Of a stretch of 64,000 nt of DNA, positions 34,324 through 43,897 are shown one piece after another (within the stretch, counting starts at the first letter, position 1; the number at the start of each line of letters is the position of its first letter). The stretch spans positions 372,001 to 436,000 of the forward strand of contig NZ_BCVZ01000002.1 in assembly GCF_001592005.1 (NCBI RefSeq), given 5' to 3'. Below the pieces are notes generated by a model. It had not been told where the DNA came from, did no database searches, and saw nothing but the letters and a program-made list of their open reading frames with translations. Made by a program: the position numbers and the translations under genes. Source of the stretch: Bacillus sonorensis NBRC 101234 = KCTC 13918 (GTDB lineage: Bacteria; Bacillota; Bacilli; Bacillales; Bacillaceae).

Positions 34324-34872
34324 GTGAAAAAGTTTATCGTTTTTATGTTAGCTGCTTTATTGGTTTTACCTATCCATACGACAACTGCTGCTAAAAATCA
34401 TACATCAGGGGAATTAACGAAAAAACAGGTGTTAACGATGACATTGCAGGCCCGTGAACATTTTTGGAATACAATGAGCGGCCATAACCCGAAAGCCAAA
34501 AAATCAACATGCCAAACTAACATATTCGAATATCAAAATCTTTCATATGTTTATATGTGCAGTGAATTTAGTACAAAAGCGAAGCTGACCGACTACCTGA
34601 CTCCCGTGTTTACAAAAGATGCAATCAAAAAAGGCTTTAAGAAATACAATATCATCAGCTATAAAGGAAAAATGGCCGTTCCAGTCGGTGATGGGGACAA
34701 CCTGTTGGATTGGGAGCATTCAACATTCAAACTCATCTCCAAAAAAGGCAATGCCCGCACATATAAATTTACCGTGCCTGCCAAGGACGGATCGCCTTCA
34801 GCAAAAAGAAACATCACATTCACCAAGGAAAACGGCAAATGGAAAATCAATCAGCTGGATGCCGCCATCTAA
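34324..34872 (+). CDS. iseA: IseA (YoeB), inhibitor of DL-endopeptidases
   Basis: Secreted 182-residue inhibitor of cell-separation DL-endopeptidases (LytE/LytF/CwlO type). Signal peptide with cleavage near TTTAA (about residue 22). The family core is present: QAREHFWNTMSGHNPKA, CQTNIFEYQNLSYVYMCSEF, YLTPVFTKDAIKKGF and DGSPSAKRNITFTKENGKWK. Start is GTG 34324 behind AAGGAGAG. WalR-like repeats upstream and the neighbouring yocH point to joint control of cell-wall turnover. Ends at a strong bidirectional terminator. Confidence 0.92.
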   Translation: MKKFIVFMLAALLVLPIHTTTAAKNHTSGELTKKQVLTMTLQAREHFWNTMSGHNPKAKKSTCQTNIFEYQNLSYVYMCSEFSTKAKLTDYLTPVFTKDAIKKGFKKYNIISYKGKMAVPVGDGDNLLDWEHSTFKLISKKGNARTYKFTVPAKDGSPSAKRNITFTKENGKWKINQLDAAI

Positions 34873-34873
34873 A

Positions 34874-34914
34874 CAAAAAAGCTAATGTCTCACATGCAGA
34901 CATTAGCTTTTTTC
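34874..34914. terminator. Bidirectional terminator iseA / VOC gene
   Basis: AGCTAATGTCT/AGACATTAGCT perfect 11-bp stem flanked by A6 and T6. Confidence 0.9.
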
Positions 34915-34918
34915 ATTG

Positions 34919-35296
34919 TTATACCGTCAGTTCGACCAGGTTGCCGTCTGGATCTTGGATGACACTCTCATAATAGCCGTCTCCTGTCACACGGGGCTCT
35001 CCAACAACAGGCACCCCTTCCTCCTTTAACCGGCGGGTCATCTCATCTACCTTTTCACGGGAGCCCAGGGAGAACGCCATATGTGCATAGCCTTCCATTT
35101 CCTCTTTTCCCGGCGTCAAATCCGGCCGTCTCATCAGCTCAAGCCGGGTTCCTGACTGAAACTGTATAAAATAGGATTCAAATTGTTTTTTCGGATTGAT
35201 GTATTTTTCGTTTGCTGTTCCCTTAAAAAATCTTGTGTAGAAATCTTTCATTTCCTCTAAATGTTTCGTCCAGATTGCGATGTGTTCGATTTTCAT
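34919..35296 (-). CDS. VOC-family (glyoxalase-like) protein
   Basis: Small metal-dependent VOC-fold protein of 125 residues, one domain of two beta-alpha-beta-beta-beta units: IEHIAIWTKHLEEMKDFYTR at the N-terminus and ESVIQDPDGNLVELTV at the end, with metal ligands expected at His 4, Glu in GTRLELM, His in AHMAFSL and the final Glu. Could be lactoylglutathione-lyase-like or a resistance protein; substrate unknown. ATG 35296 is preferred, as ATG 35305 overlaps the GGAGGG ribosome site. Confidence 0.85.
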   Translation of the reverse strand: MKIEHIAIWTKHLEEMKDFYTRFFKGTANEKYINPKKQFESYFIQFQSGTRLELMRRPDLTPGKEEMEGYAHMAFSLGSREKVDEMTRRLKEEGVPVVGEPRVTGDGYYESVIQDPDGNLVELTV

Positions 35297-35362
35297 TTTT
35301 TCCATCCCTCCCAGTTGATATTACCATATATCACTCCCGGGAAATGTATATACATAAAAATT

Positions 35363-36241
35363 TCATATTTTATGTCGGGAAAATTTGAATGTATTCATAA
35401 AGATGCCGCAGCATATCAGCAGTGCGCCGATAATGATATTCGTGGTGATCTGTTCGTGCAATTGCAGCCATCCAAAGAAAAGAGCCAATACCGGAACGAA
35501 CATTAATGCCATGGACGCTTTTGACGCTTCGATTTGATTAAGCACCCAAAACCATACGACAAATGTAAAACCGGTCGAAAGCAAACCATTAAACACCAAT
35601 GACCATACCGCCTGATATGTCCACTCGGCTGAATGGACGGGTTCCAATATAAAGGAAAAAACCAATAGCATGACGGCTCCCATCATAAGATGCCAGGCAT
35701 TCATATGAATGATATCGATATGCTTGAATTGAAGCTTGCTAAACACATTCGCGATTCCCCAGCTAAGCGCTGCCGCAAGGACGCACAGTTCTCCAAATAC
35801 AGCGCTTTGATCGACATTCAGCATTTCTTTTCCAAATATAAATAACAGTCCGAAGAAGCCGCATATCAGCCCGATCGTTTTATACACATTCATTTTTTCG
35901 TTTAAAGTAAAATGGCTGATCACCGTAACAAATATAGGCATTGTATACACCAAAACAGAGGTTTTCCCTGAATCGACAAATTGCATGCCATACGTTAAGA
36001 TCCCCATATAGCCCAGACCCATCAGCAGGCTCATGATGATATAGCTTTTGACATGTTCTTTTCCGATGGAAAGTTTTTTTCTTTGAATGAAGAGAATGAG
36101 AAATAAAGGAACCGCCCCGATGAACAGGCGCAAAGCCGAAAACAAAAGCGGGGGGATATCGTGGATTCCTACTTTCATCGCAACCCAGGTATAACCCCAA
36201 ATAAGTGTGACAGATATGATTCCCAGCATGACTTTTACCAT
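35363..36241 (-). CDS. EamA/DMT-family transporter
   Basis: Ten-helix exporter of 292 residues with two EamA units (ISVTLIWGYTWVAMKVGIHD; LAAALSWGIANVFSKLQFKH) and a basic C-terminus. Start ATG 36241 follows AAAGGCGG. It is transcribed divergently from a LysR regulator 100 bases away, a common regulator-exporter arrangement, so the LysR protein probably controls it. Substrate unknown; relatives export amino acids or toxic metabolites. Confidence 0.88.
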   Translation of the reverse strand: MVKVMLGIISVTLIWGYTWVAMKVGIHDIPPLLFSALRLFIGAVPLFLILFIQRKKLSIGKEHVKSYIIMSLLMGLGYMGILTYGMQFVDSGKTSVLVYTMPIFVTVISHFTLNEKMNVYKTIGLICGFFGLLFIFGKEMLNVDQSAVFGELCVLAAALSWGIANVFSKLQFKHIDIIHMNAWHLMMGAVMLLVFSFILEPVHSAEWTYQAVWSLVFNGLLSTGFTFVVWFWVLNQIEASKASMALMFVPVLALFFGWLQLHEQITTNIIIGALLICCGIFMNTFKFSRHKI

Positions 36242-36341
36242 TATCCAGCCGCCTTTCTTGTTGAAATATCGTGCTGGTTTCTATCATATGTTACATTTAT
36301 ATATAACTGAAATACTTTTTTATTATCGGAGGTATAACCAA

Positions 36342-37214
36342 ATGGTTATGAACATGAACCATCTTCACATATTTGTAAAAGTGGCAGAGACATTGAATAT
36401 TACAGAAGCGGCAAAAGAATTGTTCATCTCTCAGCCGGCGGTAAGCAAAGCGATTAAAAACCTGGAAAGCTCGCTGCAGCTCAAATTATTGATCAGAGAT
36501 AAACATCATGGTTTGATGCTGACTGACGTCGGAAAGGAAATTTTGCTGCTGGCGAGGCAAATGAAGGGGATTGAAAGCAAAATATATCAAGTAGCCAACC
36601 GGGAAAACAAGCTGTTAAGCGGGAAGGTGAAAATCGGTTCATTTCCTGCCGTCTCAACAAATATCATGCCGCAGGCGATTGCGGCATTCAGATCAAACTA
36701 CCCGCTGATCCGCATAGAATTGGTTGAGGGGACCTCTGAGCAAATCAAAGGATGGGTCGAGGATCGGACGGTTGATATCGGGATCGCGGCATCTCCATTT
36801 GAACCGTTTGACCATCAACTATTGTGCAACGACTATATGGTGGCCGTCATTCCGCCGCAATATGACGAATTAAAACAGGCAAAGCATATCGACCTCAACA
36901 CATATCAAGATGACCTTATTTTTTGCAAAGGCGGTCATGAAATCGCGATGTCAAACACGTTCCAGCAGCACCGTATTGAATTAAAGGAAAACTTGACTGT
37001 CCAAAATGCCGAAACCTTGATTAATATGGTTAAAAACAACTTGGGCATAGGCATTATTTCAAACTTTACACTTTCATCTGTACCGCATCAATTGATCAAA
37101 AAGGACATCTTTCCCCGGATCACCCGCGATATTGGCGTCATCGCGCACTCATTCGATGACGTAACGCCGGCGGCGCATGAGTTTATTAAGGTGTTGAAAA
37201 CAGACGTAATCTAA
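36342..37214 (+). CDS. LysR-family regulator
   Basis: 290-residue LysR regulator: N-terminal winged helix (HLHIFVKVAETLNITEAAKE, FISQPAVSKAIKNLESSLQL) and a C-terminal periplasmic-binding-like effector domain (SGKVKIGSFPAVSTNIMPQA, EDRTVDIGIAASPF). ATG 36342 is set by GGAGG; the frame is open upstream into the divergent exporter gene. Its target is most likely the adjacent EamA exporter. Not CysL, which is the separate LysR gene at 41196. Confidence 0.9.
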   Translation: MVMNMNHLHIFVKVAETLNITEAAKELFISQPAVSKAIKNLESSLQLKLLIRDKHHGLMLTDVGKEILLLARQMKGIESKIYQVANRENKLLSGKVKIGSFPAVSTNIMPQAIAAFRSNYPLIRIELVEGTSEQIKGWVEDRTVDIGIAASPFEPFDHQLLCNDYMVAVIPPQYDELKQAKHIDLNTYQDDLIFCKGGHEIAMSNTFQQHRIELKENLTVQNAETLINMVKNNLGIGIISNFTLSSVPHQLIKKDIFPRITRDIGVIAHSFDDVTPAAHEFIKVLKTDVI

Positions 37215-37232
37215 ATCGGTAGCCTTGATACA

Positions 37233-37272
37233 CAAAAAAACCGCCTTGGTCAAAAAGCCAAGGCGGTTTTCA
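37233..37272. terminator. Bidirectional terminator lysR / cysI
   Basis: ACCGCCTTGG/CCAAGGCGGT perfect 10-bp stem with A7 and TTTT flanks. Confidence 0.88.
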
Positions 37273-37282
37273 TTCCATGTGC

Positions 37283-39001
37283 TCAATCATGAAAGTTCGT
37301 GCCGTCTGTCGTTTCTTTAATCACTCCGGCGCGGATGACGAAATCCCCGAAGTGTTCGCCTTCCTTGCGTTCTTTCGCATAACGCGGAAGAATTGTACGA
37401 AGTTCTTTTAAAATTTCTTCCTCACCGATGTTTTCCCGATACATTTTGCTCAAACGGCTGCCGTCGAATGCGGCGCCAAGATACATGTTGTACTTGCCCG
37501 GCGCTTTGCCGATAAAGCCGATTTCGCCGAGCGCATGACGGGCGCAGCCATTCGGGCATCCTGTCATGCGGATGGTAATCTCTTCGTTCCGAAGCCCGTT
37601 TTCTTCTATGATCTCATCAATTTTATCAATCAATGCCGGCAAATACCGTTCCGCTTCAGCCATTGCCAGTCCGCATGTCGGCAGAGCGACGCACGCCATC
37701 GAGCTGCGGCGGAGCGCCGTATAATGCCTTCCGTCCGTCAAGCCGTACTGCTCAATCAGCTCGCTGATTTTTTTCTTTTTTTGGCTTGATACATTGGCGA
37801 TGATCAGGTTCTGGTTTGCGGTCAGCCGGAATTCGCCGGTATGGACCTTGGCGATTTCGCGCAATCCGGTCATCAGCTTGTAATCAGCATAGTCTGTCAC
37901 TCGTCCGCCTTCGACAAACAGCGTAAAATGCCAATTTCCCTTCACACCTTTTACCCAGCCGTAGCGGTCGCCGTTATGGTCGAAATGATACGGCTTTGCT
38001 TCGGCTAAACTCCAGCCGAGGCGGTTTTCAAGTTCGGTTTTGACCGTTTCCAATCCGAGGCGGTCAACCGTGTACTTGAACCGGGCATTTTTGCGGACAG
38101 AACGGTTTCCGTAATCACGCTGAATCGTAATCGTTTTTTCTGCCACATCATAGATTTGCTCCGGTTTACAGAAGCCGATGACCTTGGCAAGCTGAGGATA
38201 TGTCGCCTTGTCGCCGTGGGTCATCCCCATTCCGCCGCCGATTGCCACATTAAAACCGATGAGCTTGTCATCTTCCACGATGGCAATAAAACCGAGATCC
38301 TGTGAAAACACGTCAATGTCATTTGACGGCGGAACGGCAATCCCGATTTTGAATTTCCGCGGCAGATAAAGCGGTCCGTACATTGGTTCGACTTCATCGG
38401 TTTCCGGGGTGCCGGCGACTTTTTCTTCATCAAGCCAAATTTCATGATACGCGCGCGTACGCGGCAGCAAATCATCACTCAATTTTTTCGACCATTCATA
38501 GACTTCGGCATGAATGTCCGACTGGTATGGATTTGAAGCGCACATCACATTGCGGTTGACATCGCCGCACGCCGCAATCGTATCCAACAGCGCGGAATTG
38601 ATTTTCTGAATGGTTTTTTTCATATTCCATTTTAAAATACCGTGCATTTGAAAGGTTTCCCTTGTCGTCAGCTTCAATGTCCCGTTTCCATACCGGCTGG
38701 CAAGCTCATCCATGACAAGCCATTGCTCAGGCTTCGCCACCCCGCCCGGCATCCGGACGCGAAGCATGAACTGATATGCAGGCTCAAGCTTTTGCTTTTG
38801 GCGCTCATTGCGAAGATCGCGGTCATCCTGCAAATAGCTGCCGTGATGTTTCATCAGGCGGTTATCGTCATCGGAAATTCCGGCGCTGATCTGATCGAGC
38901 ATCGATTCCTTCAGCGTGCCGCGCAAATAATTGCTTTCTCTTTTAATGCGTTCAACATCGCTTGGCGGGCCTTCCGGCGCTTTTAATATTTGATTCCCCA
39001 T
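37283..39001 (-). CDS. cysI: Sulfite reductase hemoprotein CysI
   Basis: Siroheme/4Fe-4S subunit reducing sulfite to sulfide with electrons from CysJ. 572 residues. The cluster and siroheme ligands are CVALPTC (Cys 437 and 443) and CPNGC (Cys 482 and 486). Upstream motifs [13 protein letters not shown] and [13 protein letters not shown] are the ferredoxin-like sulfite-reductase repeats. ATG 39001 with AAAGGGG gives the B. subtilis length; a TTG at 39025 overlaps cysJ. 26 bases after the cysJ stop, so one operon. Confidence 0.96.
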   Translation of the reverse strand: MGNQILKAPEGPPSDVERIKRESNYLRGTLKESMLDQISAGISDDDNRLMKHHGSYLQDDRDLRNERQKQKLEPAYQFMLRVRMPGGVAKPEQWLVMDELASRYGNGTLKLTTRETFQMHGILKWNMKKTIQKINSALLDTIAACGDVNRNVMCASNPYQSDIHAEVYEWSKKLSDDLLPRTRAYHEIWLDEEKVAGTPETDEVEPMYGPLYLPRKFKIGIAVPPSNDIDVFSQDLGFIAIVEDDKLIGFNVAIGGGMGMTHGDKATYPQLAKVIGFCKPEQIYDVAEKTITIQRDYGNRSVRKNARFKYTVDRLGLETVKTELENRLGWSLAEAKPYHFDHNGDRYGWVKGVKGNWHFTLFVEGGRVTDYADYKLMTGLREIAKVHTGEFRLTANQNLIIANVSSQKKKKISELIEQYGLTDGRHYTALRRSSMACVALPTCGLAMAEAERYLPALIDKIDEIIEENGLRNEEITIRMTGCPNGCARHALGEIGFIGKAPGKYNMYLGAAFDGSRLSKMYRENIGEEEILKELRTILPRYAKERKEGEHFGDFVIRAGVIKETTDGTNFHD

Positions 39002-39027
39002 CTTGGAAAAACCCCTTTCAGTCAAAA

Positions 39028-40854
39028 TCAGTATACATCACGCTGATAGCGTTTTTGCTGCTTCATCTCTGCCAAGTAGGCTTCCGCTTCCTCGCGGCTC
39101 ATGCCGCCTTCTTTTTCGATAATGTCCAGCAAGGTGTTGTGAACATCTTTCGCCATATGGTTCTTATCGCCGCAAATATAGAATGCCGCTCCCTCTTGAA
39201 GCCACTCAAACAGTTCTTTGCTATGCTCAAGCATCCGGTGCTGGACATATACTTTTTCCTCCGAATCGCGGGAAAATGCGATATCCATCTTCGTCAGCAC
39301 ACCGTCTTTCAGCCACTTTTGCCACTCTGTCTGATAGAGAAAATCCGTGACAAAATGCTGGTCGCCGAAGAACATCCACGATTTCCCCTTCGCCCCGGTT
39401 TCTTCGCGCTCCTGCATAAACGAACGGAACGGCGCAACGCCTGTGCCTGGTCCGACCATGATGATCGGTGTGTCCGGATTTTCCGGCAACTTGAAATTTT
39501 TGTTCGGCTGAATGAAAACCGGCAATGTGTCGCCAGGCTGAAGCCGTTCGGCACATAGAATCGAGCAGACTCCTTTCCGGTCTCTGCCGTGCGTATTGTA
39601 GCGAACCGCCCCAATCGTCAAATGGACTTCATCCGGATTCGCCGCGATGCTGCTGGCGATCGAATAAAGGCGCGGAGGCATTTTCCGGAGAATCGAAACA
39701 AACTCTTGCGCCGACGCACTGAACGGTCCGAAGTCCCCGGCGAAATCCAGCAAATCGCGTCCGTGAATATACTCTTTTAAGCGGTCTTCATTGCCAGGCG
39801 CCGTAAGCTCCCGCAGCTTTTCATTCTCGGTAAGTGCCGCTGCCTGCCGAAGAAACTTCTTCGTTAACACCGTAATTTCAAAATAAGATGTCAGCGCTTC
39901 TTTCAGCGGGAGCCGTTCCCCTTGTTTATCAACGGTGACGACTTCATCCGGATCCCACTTCATTTCCTGTAACAGCATATCGACAAGTTCCGGGTCATTT
40001 TCCGGATAAATGCCGAGCGCATCTCCCGGCTCGTATGTGAGACCGGACCCCTCGAGCGATAATTCGAGATGGCGCGTTTCCTTATTTGAACCGCGTCCAT
40101 TTAAATTCAAATTTTCCAGCACTTCTGCTTGAAACGGTTTTTTTCTCGAATAGACCGCATCAGCCGTTTGAGGAGCTGCCGCCTGATTCGGAGCGGCGCT
40201 TTTACCTTGTCCCCCGGCTTCGCTCAAACCGCCCAGAACGCCTTCCAGCCAAGCGGACGCAGAATCATCAAAGTCAACGTCGCAGTCAACACGGGGATGG
40301 AGCCTTTTTCCGCCGAGCTCTTCCAGCCGCTGATCGAAATCTTTTCCCGTTTTGCAGAAAAACTCATATGAACTGTCTCCAAGAGCCAATACGGAAAAAC
40401 GGAGATCATCTAGCTTAGGAGCCCGTCTGCCATGAAGAAACTCATGGAATGACTGGGCATTATCCGGCGGATCGCCTTCTCCGTGCGTGCTGACGACGAC
40501 CAGCAGGTTTCGTATTTTTTTCAACTGGTTTGCCTTAAAGTCGCTCATGGATGAAACGGTTACTTGAAAGCCTCGCTCTTCAAGCTTTTTGCCCGCATTC
40601 TCCGCAAGCCCCTGAGCATTTCCAGTCTGTGATCCGTAAAGAATGGTCACTTCTTTTGAAACAGGCTGCACCGGTTCAGCGGCCGGAATTTCCGCTGCCG
40701 GCGTTTCCAGCGCCGCTGCTGCTTCAAATGACTGGGAAGCGGCCAAAAAACCGCTCAGCCAAGCTTTCTGCGATTCTGTCAAAGTCGGCAGAAGACGGTT
40801 GAGAAGCTCTGCCTGCTCCTGATTAAACGGACTGTTCATTACCTGAAGTTGCAA
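39028..40854 (-). CDS. cysJ: Sulfite reductase flavoprotein CysJ
   Basis: NADPH-dependent diflavin reductase, 608 residues. Flavodoxin domain at about 80-220 ([46 protein letters not shown]), then FAD-binding ([12 protein letters not shown]) and NADPH-binding ([34 protein letters not shown]) parts. Start TTG 40854 follows GAGGTGG with 6 bases and gives [13 protein letters not shown] 40839 is possible. The reading upstream to 40995 crosses the promoter region. First gene of cysJI, divergent from its activator cysL. Confidence 0.95.
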   Translation of the reverse strand: MQLQVMNSPFNQEQAELLNRLLPTLTESQKAWLSGFLAASQSFEAAAALETPAAEIPAAEPVQPVSKEVTILYGSQTGNAQGLAENAGKKLEERGFQVTVSSMSDFKANQLKKIRNLLVVVSTHGEGDPPDNAQSFHEFLHGRRAPKLDDLRFSVLALGDSSYEFFCKTGKDFDQRLEELGGKRLHPRVDCDVDFDDSASAWLEGVLGGLSEAGGQGKSAAPNQAAAPQTADAVYSRKKPFQAEVLENLNLNGRGSNKETRHLELSLEGSGLTYEPGDALGIYPENDPELVDMLLQEMKWDPDEVVTVDKQGERLPLKEALTSYFEITVLTKKFLRQAAALTENEKLRELTAPGNEDRLKEYIHGRDLLDFAGDFGPFSASAQEFVSILRKMPPRLYSIASSIAANPDEVHLTIGAVRYNTHGRDRKGVCSILCAERLQPGDTLPVFIQPNKNFKLPENPDTPIIMVGPGTGVAPFRSFMQEREETGAKGKSWMFFGDQHFVTDFLYQTEWQKWLKDGVLTKMDIAFSRDSEEKVYVQHRMLEHSKELFEWLQEGAAFYICGDKNHMAKDVHNTLLDIIEKEGGMSREEAEAYLAEMKQQKRYQRDVY

Positions 40855-41195
40855 CGATATCCACCTCACTAAGGAATAAAAAATGATGACTGTTGGTAAC
40901 AGCAGAACACGGCCCCTATTATCAACTATTCCGATAAACGAAATCGGTTTTAATGACGCAGGGAACGCAAAAACATGGCTTCGTTTTAGGAACATTTTCT
41001 TTTACAAGAAAGGGTGTATGCGTTCACCTCAGCCTGATTTTTCTGAAAACTGTATAAGAACTTGGCTGATCAAGCACCTGATAAACATTTCCTAAAAAAG
41101 ATTCTACTTTAAAGTTTACTGGAATACTCAACATTAGTAAAATATATATTAATTATCACAGCTATTAATATCTTTAATAATAAGGTGGGATTGTT
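40855..41195. other. Divergent control region cysJ / cysL
   Basis: No gene. It should hold the cysJI and cysL promoters and CysL sites. Candidate elements are a minus-strand TTTATCGG...TTGATAAT stretch at about 40916-40945 and plus-strand ATTAGTAAAATATATATTAA at about 41135-41154 ahead of cysL. Neither was proven. Confidence 0.45.
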
Positions 41196-42146
41196 TTGTA
41201 TTATGATGCACTAAAGACATTCGTCACCCTCGCCGAGGTGAAAAACTTTACAAAAACCGCCGAAATCCTTCTCATGTCCCAGCCAAGCGTAAGCATGCAC
41301 ATTAAAAACCTTGAGAAAGAATTCCAAACCAAGCTGTTCGAGCGTTCGCCGAAATTTCTAAAAATCACCCCTACGGGCGAGATTTTATATGACCGCGCCA
41401 AACAAATGATTGCCATTTACGAACAGACAAAGCAGGACATTCTCGATCATCACCATTCCATTAAAGGCGAGCTGAAAATCGGGGCAAGCTTTACGATTGG
41501 AGAATATATTCTTCCCTCTTTGCTGTTTGATCTTCAAGCAGACTACCCCGAACTTGAACTCCAAGCCGTTATCGGGAATACAGAAGAAATCGTGCAATCC
41601 GTCCGCCGCTATAAGGTAGATATCGGTTTAATCGAAGGACAGACAAATGAAAAAGATCTTTCTGTCCACGCTTTTATGCAAGACGAACTATTCATCGCTG
41701 CTTCAAGCGATCATCCGCTTGCTAGCCAAAGCGAAGTGACGATGGCCGACCTTCAGAATCAAACATGGGTGACGCGGGAAGTCGGATCAGGAACGCGTGA
41801 ATATCTTAATCACGTGATCCGTTCAAATGGGTTGAAAGTGAAATCATTTCTGACGATAAGCAGCAACCAGGGAATCAAAGAAACGCTGATGACGGGTGTC
41901 GGGCTTTCCCTCTTGTCGCGGAGCGTCATTGAAAGAGACGTACAGCACGGAAACCTGACTGTGATCAAGCTGAAACATCAAACATTTAATCGAATGCTTT
42001 CATATATTTATTCACCCATTATGCAGGATAAGAAAAACGTGAAGATTTTTATCAATGCCCTGAACAAAAGAACAAACTTGGAAGCGGGAGACGAATATGA
42101 TACCGGCGCTTCAAATCCTCCCTCTTCACACAATTGTTTGTATTGA
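41196..42146 (+). CDS. cysL: CysL, LysR-type activator of cysJI
   Basis: LysR regulator of 316 residues closely resembling B. subtilis CysL/YwfK: DALKTFVTLAEVKNFTKTAE, MSQPSVSMHIKNLEKEFQTK, ELKIGASFTIGEYILPSLLF, IGNTEEIVQSVRRYKVDIGL. CysL activates sulfite reductase genes. Start TTG 41196 with AAGGTGGG. It is divergent from cysJI with 341 bases between; in B. subtilis, as I remember it, the two loci are separate, so the linkage here is noteworthy. The last 20 residues (TGASNPPSSHNCLY) look poorly conserved. Confidence 0.92.
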   Translation: MYYDALKTFVTLAEVKNFTKTAEILLMSQPSVSMHIKNLEKEFQTKLFERSPKFLKITPTGEILYDRAKQMIAIYEQTKQDILDHHHSIKGELKIGASFTIGEYILPSLLFDLQADYPELELQAVIGNTEEIVQSVRRYKVDIGLIEGQTNEKDLSVHAFMQDELFIAASSDHPLASQSEVTMADLQNQTWVTREVGSGTREYLNHVIRSNGLKVKSFLTISSNQGIKETLMTGVGLSLLSRSVIERDVQHGNLTVIKLKHQTFNRMLSYIYSPIMQDKKNVKIFINALNKRTNLEAGDEYDTGASNPPSSHNCLY

Positions 42147-42238
42147 TTTGTCGATCATGTGAATCATCGCTTCCAAACATTGACTCCCGTCCGCACAACC
42201 CATATCCTGGAATTATCAAATGGAAAAGGGATGATGAT

Positions 42239-42586
42239 ATGAAGTTGTTAACGAAAGGTTTAGTTGCTTCATGTTTGCTTGCCGGAGCTTTTGCAGTTTC
42301 AGGAAATCCCTTGCATGTTCAGGCCCAAGAGACGGCGAAAACGGCGAATCACTCTATTCAGAGCATCATTTCCCCGCAGGCTGCCGTCATCAACAGGCCG
42401 ATGAAAGTTGGACAGGAAGACCAATATGTCGGAATTAAGAACATTTCATACAGCGGAAGCGCGATTACGGTCAGAATTGTCTCAGACCGCGTCTATGTAA
42501 AAGCCGTCAGCCCTGGAAAAGCGATATTTTCCTATACAAATACACTGGGCCAGACGATCATTAATAATATCACGGTTACAAGGTAG
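42239..42586 (+). CDS. Small secreted protein, unrecognised
   Basis: 115-residue exported protein: signal peptide LLTKGLVASCLLAGAFAVSG, cleavage probably after VQA (about residue 30), then a beta-rich domain with VGIKNISYSGSAITVRIVSD and KAVSPGKAIFSYTNTLGQ, the latter reminiscent of bacterial Ig-like (Big_2) strands. No enzyme motif. ATG 42239 follows AAAGGGATG; a strong terminator follows. Function not known. Confidence 0.75.
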   Translation: MKLLTKGLVASCLLAGAFAVSGNPLHVQAQETAKTANHSIQSIISPQAAVINRPMKVGQEDQYVGIKNISYSGSAITVRIVSDRVYVKAVSPGKAIFSYTNTLGQTIINNITVTR

Positions 42587-42597
42587 CCTTCAGCAAT

Positions 42598-42632
42598 AAA
42601 ACCCCCGATATCCTGATATATCGGGGGTTTAG
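42598..42632 (+). terminator. Terminator after the small secreted protein
   Basis: AAACCCCCGATAT/ATATCGGGGGTTT perfect 13-bp stem, effectively bidirectional. Confidence 0.85.
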
Positions 42633-42705
42633 TAGTTCTTTAACCTGACCTGCATTGGAGGGGAGCAGATCATATTGGTTCGCTTTTTCAGGACTTTTAG
42701 AGAAT

Positions 42706-42765
42706 ATCGGCTATGCGTCTTCGGGTGGCAATACTGCATTTGCAGCCCGAAGACGCATAGCCGAT
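42706..42765. repeat. Perfect 20-bp inverted repeat with structured loop
   Basis: ATCGGCTATGCGTCTTCGGG (42706-42725) is perfectly repeated in inverse at 42746-42765, separated by 20 bases that themselves contain CTGCATTTGCAG. No T run follows, so it is not a standard terminator. Confidence 0.85.
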
Positions 42766-42793
42766 CCTAGAACAGCTGAATGTTGGCAAAACC

Positions 42794-42826
42794 AAAACAC
42801 CAATCAATTGAAAATCGGTGTTTTTT
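42794..42826. terminator. Terminator between the inverted repeat and maa
   Basis: AAAACACCAATC/AATCGGTGTTTT-type hairpin with T6 on the plus side and TTTTGGTTTT on the minus side, next to the maa stop. Confidence 0.65.
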
Positions 42827-42832
42827 CTGATG

Positions 42833-43396
42833 CTATTTATCTTCCAGCTGTTTGATGATTCTTGCGGGATTCCCGCCTACTATTGCGCCAGCCGGCACAT
42901 CTTTTGTCACAACCGCCCCGGAAGCGATCACCGCATTGTCGCCGATATGCACTCCGGGATTGATCACGGCCCGTCCGCCGATCCATACATTATGGCCGAT
43001 CGTCACCGGAATTCCCGACTCCGCTCCGCTGATCCTTTCAGACGGATTCAATGGGTGTGTTGCCGTATAGATATGTACGCCAGGCCCGATCAAACAGTTG
43101 TCGCCCACCCGGATTTCACAGACATCGAGAAACACGCAGTCAAAATTCGCATAAAAATTCTCTCCGACATGAATGTTATAGCCGTAATCACAGCGAAAGG
43201 TCGGCTCTACGTATACCTCGTCTCCTGTTGAACCAAACAGTTCCTTCAGCAGGCCGATTCTTTTATGATCGTCTTTTTCCGAAGTTTGATTAAATTCACT
43301 TGTTAGCCTGCGCGCGTTTGATCTTTCTTGTCGCAAAACCGGATCAGCCGCATTATACAGTTCCCCGTTTAACATCTTCTCTTTTTCAGACTTCAT
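42833..43396 (-). CDS. maa: Maltose O-acetyltransferase-type hexapeptide acetyltransferase
   Basis: Acetyl-CoA-dependent sugar acetyltransferase, 187 residues. N-terminal Mac domain ([17 protein letters not shown]) followed by left-handed beta-helix hexapeptide repeats with catalytic His in [12 protein letters not shown] and the ending [19 protein letters not shown] 43396 is chosen because GGGGAG lies 9 bases upstream and the N-terminus then matches the family; ATG 43405 overlaps that site. Acetylates maltose/glucose in vitro in relatives; true substrate unknown. Confidence 0.9.
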   Translation of the reverse strand: MKSEKEKMLNGELYNAADPVLRQERSNARRLTSEFNQTSEKDDHKRIGLLKELFGSTGDEVYVEPTFRCDYGYNIHVGENFYANFDCVFLDVCEIRVGDNCLIGPGVHIYTATHPLNPSERISGAESGIPVTIGHNVWIGGRAVINPGVHIGDNAVIASGAVVTKDVPAGAIVGGNPARIIKQLEDK

Positions 43397-43522
43397 TCGC
43401 CTCATCTCCCCTGTAAAACCCTTTTGTTTCGACAATCATTTTACCATATTATGATTTGGATTAAGCTGAATTCCCGGACCACATTGATAAACAGGCGGCT
43501 CCCGCCGAAGCGAACAATTCAG

Positions 43523-43852
43523 TTACCTTAAAGGCTTTCCAAAAACGATATGCCAATGAAGATGTTTTGAATCCTGATAATCGCCTAGATTTGTTATCAC
43601 CCTGCAAGCGCCGTGTTCTTCCGTTACCATTGCAGCAACCTTTTGAACAACATCCAGTAATTCAAGCAGCAGCTCATGATCCTCTTCTTTTAAAGTAATA
43701 AGGGAAGAGATGTGCTTTTTTGGGATCGCTACAATGTGAACCGGATAAAAAGGTCTTGTATGGTAATAGGCTAATACATTTTCAGTCTCTATCACTTTAT
43801 GTACCTCGGTTTTCCCGCTGAGCACTTCATCACAATAAAAATCTTCAGTCAT
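43523..43852 (-). CDS. HIT-family nucleotide hydrolase
   Basis: Histidine-triad protein of 109 residues. The triad is HLHWHIVFG at the C-terminus; upstream YYHTRPFYPVHIVAIPKKHI is the typical beta-strand region. Probably hydrolyses nucleoside phosphoramidates or adenylated substrates; exact substrate unknown. ATG 43852 follows AAGGAGGATG. Confidence 0.9.
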   Translation of the reverse strand: MTEDFYCDEVLSGKTEVHKVIETENVLAYYHTRPFYPVHIVAIPKKHISSLITLKEEDHELLLELLDVVQKVAAMVTEEHGACRVITNLGDYQDSKHLHWHIVFGKPLR

Positions 43853-43897
43853 CTTGCATCCTCCTTAATCTAAATATATAGACACGCAGATACGGCA

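Noticed and set aside
36342..37214. LysR gene at 36342 as cysL because it is next to cysI
   Set aside because: The LysR at 41196 matches the CysL sequence pattern far better; this one pairs with the divergent EamA exporter.
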